Below are positions 47,656-57,890 of a DNA stretch of 64,000 nt, in pieces. The notes below the pieces were generated by a model, which searched no databases, had not been told where the DNA came from, and saw only the letters and a program-made list of their open reading frames with translations. This DNA is from Diadema setosum (lineage: Eukaryota; Echinodermata; Echinoidea; Diadematoida; Diadematidae): positions 6,921,200-6,985,199 of the forward strand of contig NC_092689.1 in the NCBI RefSeq assembly GCF_964275005.1. Direction: 5' to 3'. Position 1 is the first letter of the stretch; every line of letters begins with the position of its first letter. The position numbers and the translations under genes are program-made.

Positions 47656-48009
47656 TTAAAGGGACTGTACAGTTCTGGTTGAGGTGAGAAAGCTTTTAAC
47701 GTTTTGCGAGATATTCAGAAACCACTCTATGAGAATGTCAAAGAGCATGCAATTCTAAGGGGTATCAATAGTTTATTTGATGAAAATCGGTTTTGAAATG
47801 GCTGAGATATCCCAAAACAAGGTGAAACAAAGAGATCCTAATAAAAGTCGTGGCCTGTCGCCTTTTATCATTATCACTTTTGAAAACCAATTGAATCCTT
47901 CCTAAAATATCATGCTCTTCCATATTCCATAAGAGGTTTCTCATTATCTCACTTAGGAATGTTATAAACCTGAATCTTCACCTCAACCAGTACGGTACAA
48001 TTCCTTTAA
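47656..48009. mobile_element. family F foldback element, copy F8
   Basis: TTAAAGGGACTGTACAGTTC to ACGGTACAATTCCTTTAA with the shared internal words GATGAAAATCGGTTTTG and CATGCTCTTCCATATTCCAT. Immediately followed by a tRNA-like palindrome. Confidence 0.8.
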
Positions 48010-48069
48010 GGAATACACTAACGATTTATATCCATTCAAATTTGTGAAATTCTTCCGTCGAGATGTTTT

Positions 48070-48375
48070 TTCATTGCAACTGATTGACAAATTGCCTTAC
48101 ATCGACGTAAATAAGCTCTGAATTGATCAGTGTTTCAGTAGTAGCCATGATAAAAAATCATGGGCGTACATACTCGAGCAGGATTCGAACCTATAACGAC
48201 CTCCTGCATGACGCCTCCTGACACCTGTCCGGTGATCAGGAGGTCGTAGGTTCGAATCCTGCTCGAGTATGTACGCTCATGATTTTTATCATGGCTACTA
48301 CTAAAACACTGATCAATTCAGTGCTTATTTACGTCGATGTAGGGCAATTTGTCAATCATAGTTGCGATTTCCATC
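48070..48375. repeat. palindrome of about 300 bp carrying a tRNA-like B box in each arm
   Basis: Arms pair over about 130 bases each. Each arm contains AGGAGGTCGTAGGTTCGAAT or its inverse; GGTTCGAATCC is a perfect Pol III B box and the context resembles the anticodon-to-T-arm half of a tRNA. No complete cloverleaf seen. Confidence 0.75.
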
Positions 48376-49633
48376 TATGTTTTTTTTTTTTTCTGTACAA
48401 GATAGGCAGTGAAATTGAAAGTTGCCAATTTGGTTGATGATTCTACAGCTGCACAGATTATCTAGGACTTGATTAACACACAAAAGCGATCAAAATCTGA
48501 CCATCAATTTAAGGGGTGCCTATATCCTATCTATCGTTCTAGTGTTTAAATTCCCATTCAATCTTTATTTTCTTATTGTTTTTTCTTATAAGTGTACATA
48601 TAGGGCCTATAGACATTCTAAGTTTGCCCAGTTTATTATACAAAACCCTTCATCACAGGCATCTCTGACTAGATAGTTGTATTTCCCTCGTGGTTTATTC
48701 GCCTTTATTTCACTTGTTTCGTATAAAAAAAAAAAAGTGAAGAACTGCTACTTTTTTTAAACAATGCACAACGTTTGTTGAGATGATCCCGTCAAATACA
48801 AGTAGGGAAAATTGGACCAAAAAGCCTAAAATTGAAGGCGATCCCTGCAACACTCTCTTTGAAAATACAGGTGTATCTTTTATCTCGGGGCGAGCAGGGG
48901 AGATTCCTTGACCACTGACCTATTTACATTTATGACCACATCGCTCCAGCCGAGAGCCAACAGGGTAGTGACCAGTGAGTGACTCACAACTTCGCATTGC
49001 ACACTTCAAGTTTCTGTGCATTCTGCATAGGCAATGAACTATCACATAATCTTCAAAAATCTTACAGTACAGTTTCCTCTCGATCTGAGTGTATAACGAG
49101 GTAATATCTCTTAACAAAAACGTAGTTCTGCTTCATTATTGTGACATGACCATGCACAACCCATATACACACTTAGTGGCTATCGGTAACTCACCTCCAA
49201 CACTATACAATTTACAGACATGAGAGTGCATTTACACTGGTTCTTTGTCTGTCTGAGTGTGGAAAGGGGGGAAGGATTATGTTCTTATGCACCGCTGCTA
49301 CTTTTCTAGCGCATAATTGGCACTAATTCTCAACTATAAAGATGTTAATCTCATCTAGAAACCCCTTTTCTAGGTAACTATATAGGCCTAGTATTTCTTC
49401 ATTATGCTAATTCCATATCATATTTCAATAGTTTTCTGCATTAAGTACTACAGTACACATGCACTTTCACATAATACACATGCACTATTTCACCATACTA
49501 GTCAATGATATCCATGCAGCCTTCACAGTCACCAGCCTTCAACATACCGACTCATTGTAGTTATTCAATGAGAATTGTACTGAAATCAAATACCCGTGTG
49601 GGCCTATATGGATAGAAACTTCCAACGACGTAC

Positions 49634-49755
49634 CTGAAGGATGAAGGAGAAACAGGTAGTGTTCACGTTTGTATGAGCGTCACGAGGCAACGTGACGTGA
49701 CGTGCTGGTACCTATCTCAAGATGACAGAGCGCCGCGCAGGGAGTGCCGCTGCCT
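49634..49755 (-). other. candidate 5' noncoding exon of SLC28 copy 1
   Basis: On the minus strand this GC-richer stretch contains no ATG and ends in a strong donor, CTTCAG|GTACGT (exon end 49634). It lies 4.9 kb upstream of the acceptor at 44713, which needs a noncoding upstream exon. Two CRE-like half sites in tandem (cacgtcacgtcacg, minus strand, around 49690-49703) lie inside it. The left boundary is a guess. Inference only. Confidence 0.3.
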
Positions 49756-50010
49756 ATAATCATAATACTGCTGACTGCCCACGAGTCCTTTCTACTGATT
49801 TCTTGGAAGAAGCAATCACTACTCCTTCCGGACAAAATAAAAAAAAAAAAAAAAAAAAAAAAAATGGGATCCATGGGATCAACACTCCAGGCGCGCTCAC
49901 CTAATGTCGATGTGGGTCCGTGTACGTGATTAGCGAACTTCAATTTGAATTTATAACTTGAGTCAAACCCCACTCAGCTGGGCTCTCCTCACCATACAGC
50001 GAGAGGGCCT

Positions 50011-50033
50011 GGGGGGGGGGGGGGGGGGGGGGG
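50011..50033 (+). repeat. G23 homopolymer
   Basis: Uninterrupted run of G; length may be an assembly estimate. A26 lies nearby at 49839-49864. Confidence 0.9.
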
Positions 50034-50369
50034 CGCACAGGGCCCTCGCCTCCCTTCAATTTTTCTTGTAATAAAATAAATAAAAAGTAGAAATGAAAGG
50101 ACCGGGGCACGTGCGCCCCCCTTTAATTTTCGATTGTAGTGACAGCAGAATATTGCGCTGAAGCGCCGATGAAACCGGAAGCGGCAGGAGAAATGAACAA
50201 AAAAAAAAAAAAAAAAAAAATGTCAGCTGATTAAACCCGGAAGTGGCATCAGATTTTTTTTTCCCTGTGTCCTTATCTCTGCGGTACATCAGGTTATAGT
50301 GTTGATAGTATGTAAGTTTCAAAATGTTTTTTTTTTTTTTTATCTGTAAATTTTTGGGGTATATAGAAT

Positions 50370-50633
50370 ACCCCCATTCCACAAAGATTTTCTCTCATCG
50401 GTCACTCATCGGAAGCAAACTTTTTCGCTTCCGGTCACCAACCAAAGTGTGTCGGATCGCAGTCCGATGGCTGACACTCATCTGATAGTCAACCAACCTA
50501 GTCGGATTCATCAGACTACGATCCGATACACTTCGGTGGGTGGCCGGAACCAACAATCTTTACTTACGATAAATGACCGATGAGCTCTAGAAAAAAAAAA
50601 AACAAAACAAAACAAAACTCTGTGGAATGGGGG
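50370..50633. mobile_element. 264-bp TA-flanked inverted-repeat element
   Basis: Ends CCCCCATTCCACA and TGTGGAATGGGGG with TA outside each. Interior has paired words CGGATCGCAGTCCGATGG and TCAGACTACGATCCGAT. Tc1/mariner-like nonautonomous element is the best guess. Confidence 0.75.
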
Positions 50634-52049
50634 TAGAATCTAAAAAGCAAACAATCAGACAGGAGTCTATTATTTCAACGCAGTAAAGATAGATACCTTA
50701 TTAATTATTGATGCTATCATTATTATTATCACTATATTAAAAAAAGACAGCACTGTCGGTATTACTGGTAATCATTTTTTACATTTAATGACATTGTGTT
50801 CTAAACAGCATTTTTGCTGAACTAGGTGTATTATACAGTAACTTTGTTCAGCTATAAACTAAGTCCATTTCCCAGAATAATCTTGGTTGATATGAAGGAT
50901 TTCAAGAATAATCGGTTCATGCTTTCTTCTGAAATTGCATCGCCATAATAATAGTCTATAATTTAGGAAAGCCCAGTGGAATCATAGGTCGTTAGGTATG
51001 GCATTACAGGAACATTGCGAATGTTTATATTATTTTCTTTGGCTGTATACACGATAGATTCAGTACGAAAACCCGTGTTGTGAACTGGATAGGCTTGCAG
51101 TCCTACCAGGGAGGTGGATCCACCTGTAGTACAGACGTGGTTTACACAAACACAAACACATATGCACACACGCTCACATACTGTTGTATGTATATGTGAC
51201 AAAAGAGATGGTACATTTGTAGCTTCAGGTACATAACTCGATTTCTAAAATGAGCATTCGTGTGATTTAGGCAACACAAGGCTCAGGAGATCACAAGATA
51301 GGGAGGTCTTAGCTTAATAGATTCAAAATAGTTCAGGTTGAAACTGGTTAAAAATTGGTAAAGGTAAAAACTGCTTGCATACTAGAAAAATGTTGTAACA
51401 GCCAGGTAGCTTACGAAATATGTGATATACTTTCGCTTACCCTTTCTGTCAAACGGTCAGGATACTTTCACAGCGAATTTCAACTGTATTCTGAAGAATA
51501 AAGACTCACTACGGACATGAAGGAGCAGTATATAAACAGACTCGCTTTTCCCGCGCTTGTTCCCACCAGTCGAGTGTGTACGCTACGACAGAAAGTGAAA
51601 ATTGGCGTGCGTGCGCACTCAACGCAGTATGATTGGGATTCTCCCACCTGCTGTTTGCGATATGGGTGACGCAACGAAGTCATGTTCAAGCAACTATTTC
51701 GAAATCATCTTGCTCGACAACAGCAGAGAGTGAAATTCCCCGAGGAAGCATCTTCATCTTTCAAAAGAGGAGAAGTTGATTTTTTCAGAGAGGCGGTGTA
51801 GCCTTGAACGTGTGGTTGCTGTAATTTTGTCACGTTCTCATTTTCAAGACGTTTACCGACCCCGATGACTTCATTGATTCCGGAACCAGTAGTGACCAGT
51901 GAGAGCTTTGACGACGTGATGATCGGGAGAATGTGTCCGCTGGAATTCTTTTATGAATCATACATATCTGCTTTCTTCTTTTTTTTTATAATGATGATAA
52001 ATTTTGTTGCATTGTAATTGTTTGTCACTGTTTTTCTTAAGAGCATTTC

Positions 52050-52589
52050 TTAAAGGACAAGTCCACCTCCATGTGAATTGAGTGAATGCAACAATGTTAG
52101 TAGAACACATCAGTGAAAGTTTGGGAAAAATTGGACAATCCGTTCAAAAGTTGTGAATTTTTAAAATATTTTGCATAGTCATTGCTGGATGAGAAGACTA
52201 CCACGGTGTATGATGTCACATGCGTACAACAATACAACGATATAAAGAAAATATAAAGAGAATTTCACAAAATTTTACATTTTGAAGAAAGTGCTCATTT
52301 ACTCGACTAGTCACTGACGAATGTTGTAAGGGTAATAATATCCCCCTGCATTCAGAAAGAGGCAATTCAAGCATTCTTTTATTATGGAAAAAAGTGAAAA
52401 TATGATGAATTTTCCTTATATTTTCACAAGCAGTAGTCTTCTCATCCAGCAGTGACTGAGCAGAAACTTCAAAAATTCATAACTTTTGAACGGATTGTCC
52501 CATTCTCCTCAAACTCTCACTGATGTGTTCTACTAATATTGCTGCATTCACTCAATCCACATGTTTATAAAGTTGGACTTGTCCTTTGA
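52050..52589. mobile_element. family P foldback element, copy P2
   Basis: TTAAAGGACAAGTCCACC to TTGGACTTGTCCTTTGAA, same internal words as P1 (AGTGAAAGTTTG, AATATAAAGAGAATTTCAC). Between the two SLC28 genes. Confidence 0.85.
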
Positions 52590-53013
52590 AGGAAAATTAA
52601 TTCAAGCAAAGCTGAGCTGTATAGTTTTGTGCGACGATGCGAAAATTATCAATGTCAATTATCTATGTAATTAATTATAACGATGAAATAACGCAGTACT
52701 AGTATATTTCTGGCACAGTTATGTCCATAGACAAATTTGATCGCTATATACTTGACAATGTACCTTAGAAAAGAATTTGCATATTCAGACGTAATGCTAC
52801 AAGTAGGACAAGAAACTGCCTTGGAATTAATCTGTTCATTGTGTAGGCCTAAATTTCGCAAATATACTTCTCTTTCAATTTCGCATTATTAGTACAGAGT
52901 ATCTACAAATAAAGAGAGGAACCCGATGACGTCATAGTATCGTCGTTAAAAAGAAATCTAGGCCTTTGCGAGTATCACGAATTTCAGTACAGTCTAAATG
53001 CTACAATATATAG

Positions 53014-53168
53014 TCAAACCTCTCTATAGCGGCCACCCGAGGGAGACGAAAAAAGTGGTCGTTATAGACAGGTTCTTGAACATGCTTTTTCTCTCGAAGA
53101 GAATTGTTTTCAGTGGTTGTACACGGCAGATGGCCGCTTTAGACAGGTGGTCGCGGAGACAGGTTTGA
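53014..53168. mobile_element. 155-bp pogo/Tigger-like short element
   Basis: Left end TCAAACCTCTCTATAGCGGC, right end inverse of TCAAACCTGTCTCCGCGACC, with GTGGTCGTTATAGACAGGTT inside. The CTCTATAGCGGCCACC-type terminus resembles small pogo/Tc1-class elements in many animals; assignment is from memory of such ends. Confidence 0.6.
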
Positions 53169-54772
53169 TCGTTTGTCTTCTCTCTTTTTTTTTTTTTTTT
53201 TTTTTTTGCTTTTACTGCTCATAGTTGGTAATAAACTATGACCATTCGTTTAGTAATGTAGTAAACGTTTGATGACACCCAATAACAGTCGTAAAGAACT
53301 CGTTACTGTCACGTGCATTAAGCAAATTTACACTTCACCTCGGTGAGTTGAATGTCGTTTGATCTCATTATTGTTTCAGTTCCTTGACTGAACATCTTTT
53401 TTTTTTTCTTGGTCAAGTCATAATTCTTATTAATGATAAACATGGCTATATTTGGATTAACTAATCCAGCGACGGCGTATGCTCTTCACAGTTACACAAA
53501 CATATACACGCTCATAGCAATCAGACTCAATGCACATTATACACCACTCACAGGCACACACTCACACACTCGCAAACAGACAATACTAATAACTGTATTG
53601 GCCATGTTTCTTATAATGATTCAAACGTAAGCTCTGCTTTATTCAGTGTCCTCTGTGATATCCATAAACAACATAATAACGTTGTAATATAAATCTGGGT
53701 AAACGTACAAACACTAGCAACATTTTCATCCAAAGTAAAATATTTATCTCCTGCCACTTATCAATGTACACGATAAAATCTATAGGACTGTTGACATATT
53801 GTAGTCGTGAAGTACTTTTATTATGTACTGAATACGTTATCATGTTATCACGCCAGTCATACAATTGGACGTCATGAAAACATGGAATGAAATTCCTCTA
53901 TTTTAATGTTTTTCTTTTCTCTCGCTACATGTATTCGTTTGAGTTGAGAGTATAAAAGGTCTAAACATATGCAAATTTCAGTGGGCCTGCATTCTGCTTT
54001 GCTTAGACGAGAAAAATATATACATATGGCAGTTATTGTACAGTCCAGTTTATCTTTCGTTCCAAAATATCTAATCGGATGTCGACCAGACTGACTTCCT
54101 GGTGTCAAGAATAGCAAAACCCAACACAAATCTACGTGAGCCGAGTAAGCTCATAATGATGACACCATCTGTACGATGCAACATTTGTAGCTTGGACAAC
54201 GCAGTATAATGATGTCAAATACCAAACCAAAAACCAACAATAAGCAATGCCTATATACAAATATTGAGCAAAATTGTAATGATGACACTACGAGAATAAA
54301 AAAAAAAGTTGCAGTATGATTCAGCGCGGATTTAATGATGCAAATGCAACTTCTACCTTACTTGAGCGATTCTCTAACATCTACCTGTAAAACACCCTGA
54401 AGATTTACAACAAAGGATTGTCTATTTAGTTCTTTCTGCAAAGAAAGCATAAGCAGCGCAAGTTGGTGAATGTGAGTGCAAGAAAAAAGAAGAAGAAAAG
54501 ATAGAGTGTATACCATCACAAAGGTACTCAAGTCGTTAACATTGTTCAGAAACATTCTCTTCAACATTATCATTTCGAGAATATAATCGCAATTCCATGT
54601 TGTTCTCTATTCATTCTTTTTGAGAGCATGTTCATTCCTTTTTTAATGAACAATGCATTCTTATTCTTCCCATAGAAATGATAGAAATGTAGGCAACTTA
54701 TATCATTTTTTCTTTCTCTCTTACTCTCTGAGCCTTCTCAACCCTCCCTGCTACTCAAATATGCCCTTAAAG

Positions 54773-55943
54773 AGGGTTCCCACTTAGCTGAGTTACAGTG
54801 CCGAGCTTTGACGAGTTGTGGCGAGTTGCCTCAAAGGGGCACTCGCGGTAACTCGCGTAAAGTTCTTCATGTAACTCGGGATAACTCGCGACAAGTTGGC
54901 ACGACTCGGCTAACTCGTAGTGAATTGCAAAACTCCCCGTGAGCTCCCGAGTGGTTCCAAAATTTTTGAACATGTTCAAAATTTTCCCTAACTCGAAGTG
55001 ACTCGTGCTGAACTCGTTTAATCTCGCAATATACTCGTACTACTCGTAACAAACTCTCAATACTCGTACGAAGCTCACGATGAACTCATCGTAACTCGCC
55101 ACCTTCAAGTATATACGCGAGTTCTGCTCGAGTTTTGAAGAGTGCGATACGAGCACTACGACTCTACTACCAGTATGTGTATGTAGGGGGAATTGCCCTC
55201 GAGCTAAGCGCGAGTTTAGATCGAGCTCTGCGACTTACAACGAGTTTTGTATTAGCTTATTCAGAGTGCATTGCACTAACCTATTAATATGGAATTATTC
55301 ACATTTTCCCAACGTTTTCAAGGCAGAAGACATTCATTCAACCCTAAACGTACGTGCACGTGCACAAACACGTCATTGCCATTACATTTCTAGAACTACG
55401 TAAAAATTAAGACAAAAAAATCATGCCTCAGCTCAAGAAATCCAATAAAAAACCGGAGAAGGAAATGGACATCAATCAAGCAATGGTAGAAGAAGAGGTA
55501 GAAGAGCAGGAAGAGACAGTAGAAACAGATGAAATCATCCCTGATGAGCTACAGAGGCAGTCAGAAGACCAAGCCTCTAAACAAGACCAGGTCCCAGAAG
55601 AAGAAAATGGGAGAAAAGACCCCACTGGAGGCCCAACCGAACAGCAGAGATTGCGCGAACTCATAACGGGCCCGTAGCGGGCTCGTAACAAGCTCTTTAT
55701 AACTCGACGAAAGCTCGGTCTGAGTCGTATACACAGGTCATCACAACTCACACTATAAGATCGGTGTGACTCGTATCACGCTTGGATCACTCGTACAGCT
55801 ATCGTAGTAAACTCGATGTTGCCTCGTAGATCTCTCATGTGCAGCTCAATGAATTTGTCAAATTTCACGCGAGTTCACGCGAGTTCAAGCTCGCGCAGCC
55901 ATCGGCATAACTCGAGACTCCAACTCGGCTAAGTGGGAACCTT
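54773..55943. mobile_element. 1.17-kb inverted-repeat element with dense ACTCG motifs and a central ORF
   Basis: Terminal inverted repeats of about 20 bp: GGTTCCCACTTAGCTGAGTT at the left and the inverse of GGTTCCCACTTAGCCGAGTT at the right. Between them I count 20 ACTCG or CGAGT words in the left 470 bp and 8 in the right 250 bp, none in the central 430 bp holding the ORF. Dense subterminal motifs are typical of transposase binding arrays in cut-and-paste transposons. No clear target duplication; superfamily not assigned. Confidence 0.75.
55423..55677 (+). CDS. 84-aa acidic, charged protein inside the ACTCG element; function unknown
   Basis: Uninterrupted ATG-to-TAG frame, A at -3, 84 codons. 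Starts MPQLKKSNKKPEKEMDINQA, then a Glu-rich stretch VEEEVEEQEETVETDEIIPD and a Gln/Glu/Asp/Lys tail. No Cys pairs, membrane segment or catalytic motif. It sits exactly in the motif-free centre of the element, where an autonomous transposon would carry its gene. Might be a relic of a longer element gene, a captured exon or chance; I do not recognise it. Confidence 0.4.
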   Translation: MPQLKKSNKKPEKEMDINQAMVEEEVEEQEETVETDEIIPDELQRQSEDQASKQDQVPEEENGRKDPTGGPTEQQRLRELITGP

Positions 55944-57698
55944 GCTTAGTCATGTTAGTTAAGACTTTGATATATTACTGAAACTTCTTCCGTGACCTAT
56001 TTACATGTTTTACGGCAGTGAAATATAGTGTGTAGTCAACATTTTAAAATTGAACTTTTGGAAGGTTATACTGACATTAATTCTATCCTAGAATAAAGAA
56101 AAATGCGTAACGATTAGTTCTCACGATTATTCTTACAAATAAAGAGGGAGTTTATATCTCAAAAAGAAGAAAACGACTTTCTGTATTTTCTTTTAGTACC
56201 ACCAGCTATCACGAACAGGTGTCTTACTTTCACAAATGACCATGAATCCCCTAGAGGTCTCGAAAAGGTTTCCTTCTAATTCCAGAGAATTCCACAATTA
56301 TTATTCATTGACATTATACATGCAGAGAGAACGATGCCGTCCCATTCCGATGACTTTGACAGAAAGAGTAAATGAAACATTAAGAGGAGTGACAGAAATT
56401 TCAGTGAATTCAAACTTGAAGTGACACCTATGATAATGAATGAAAAATGATAATCAAAACTCGTTTTGAAAGAACGATTATCATATGCACATTATGAAAT
56501 GATAAAGAGATGATATCATTCGGCAAATATTTCCCATTGAGCTCCACACAAATTTACACTAAATTTTATTTGGTAGTGTTTGCCAAGGGAAGACGATATT
56601 AAATCTTTTGTATCATGTTTGTTATCATAGACTTTAAATAACTTATAATTACAATGATTTACGGGAAAGTGTGTTGGAGTATTACCTAACTAGAAACCAA
56701 AAACATGACTTCAACAACTTCATTTGCGTTGTGTGTATATACTAAACATTGAGTGAAATGGAAACGATGATATTCAATTTGCAAACAGCTAGATCAATTT
56801 ACTAATATATCTAAATTTGTGGTCAATTTCCTCCTCTGACCAGCTATGATAACTTATTCATGTCATATGTATATACAAGATGCATTTCAAATACATATAG
56901 TTTGCATTGAATATCATATTTGTTTCTATTATGGAAAACCTTATGCAAGCTTTTGGCTTGTTGGGAACAACCTTTTTCGTTCAGGTTTGTTTGATTTAAC
57001 CGCATTTCAATTTCAACACTATCTCGAGATTCAAGAGGGCGCTGTTTTCATTACGAAGATCGACGATGTAAAGTAAGTTAACTTAGATAGGTAAACTGCC
57101 AATCAAAGAGGATAGCTATAGCCAGCAAACTGTGTTTTTAAAGGATCGGTATGTATTAAAGCGGAACAGGCATTTTGCCTGCCAGGAACAATAATTATTG
57201 TCCAATCAAGAGACGAACTATGATTGACACTTTGTATTCCGATCCTTCTCGCTATACAAACAGTACAGCTTCATCAGAACGTCCGGAACGTGGCAGAGGC
57301 AGAAGATCCATGCAACAGCACCCTCGTTTCCCTTTAAGGCACTGCATATTGTAATGAGCATAAATTGTGTGTTCAAATGATGTAAGAATAACTGAGACTC
57401 CAGAATGAACTGAAGAGTCCAGTCTGAATTCCCAACTCCATTTTATGTTCAATCAGTCATTGACGGTTGAGCTTAAGGAAAAACATTAGATTCTTATCTA
57501 AATGCGGTTATGTTAAGCAGCCTTGTTATTTTGTGATTTATGACACATTTGTGATTTGATACACTGTGGTCCATCCCTAATCGAAGCGCCCTACCCTGTT
57601 TTCAGTGCAGTGGCTTTAACTTTGAACTTTATAGATCTTAGTGTCTATAGCCACTTCCTTTGGTTGATGAGGAACAGTGAGGGATTTTCCCTTATCTG

Positions 57699-57734
57699 CT
57701 AGTTACACGTAGCCAGCTAGTTACACGTAGCCAG
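57699..57734. repeat. perfect 18-bp tandem duplication in the SLC28 copy 2 3' UTR
   Basis: Two exact copies of CTAGTTACACGTAGCCAG directly adjacent, 83 bases past the stop codon. Confidence 0.9.
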
Positions 57735-57816
57735 GAGTAATGGACAAACATTATTTTTTCCCCATCACTCATTGGGCTCATCAATATCCAATCCTCTTCC
57801 TGTTGTGTTTGCTTGT

Positions 57817-57890
57817 TCAGTATAAAGTCGTGACTTCCGGAATTGCAGTCGAGTTTGTCGGTAACACCACCTCTGGAACATAAAGTATGC
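57817..57890 (-). CDS. SLC28A: SLC28 copy 2, terminal coding exon
   Basis: 74 bp. Acceptor gtatttacag|GC completes Gly, then [23 protein letters not shown] and stop TGA (57819-57817). Ends ...TTLY against ...TTL in copy 1 and carries an N-x-T sequon (NST). Confidence 0.9.

Larger units (their letters stand above)
44714..57816. other. between the two SLC28 genes
   Basis: 13.1 kb without a recognised coding gene except the ORF of the ACTCG element. Contains F8, the tRNA-like palindrome, the candidate SLC28 leader exon, P2 and several small elements. The 46.9-47.6 and 56.4-57.2 kb stretches are plain AT-rich DNA. Confidence 0.5.

Noticed and set aside
48180..48262. Complete tRNA gene in the 48.2 kb palindrome
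   Set aside because: Only the 3' half with the B box is visible; no matching D arm or A box found.
51525..51700. TATATAAA near 51530 with CpG-richer sequence, considered as a promoter
   Set aside because: TATATA is nearly palindromic so direction is unclear, and no exon with a good donor follows convincingly on either strand.
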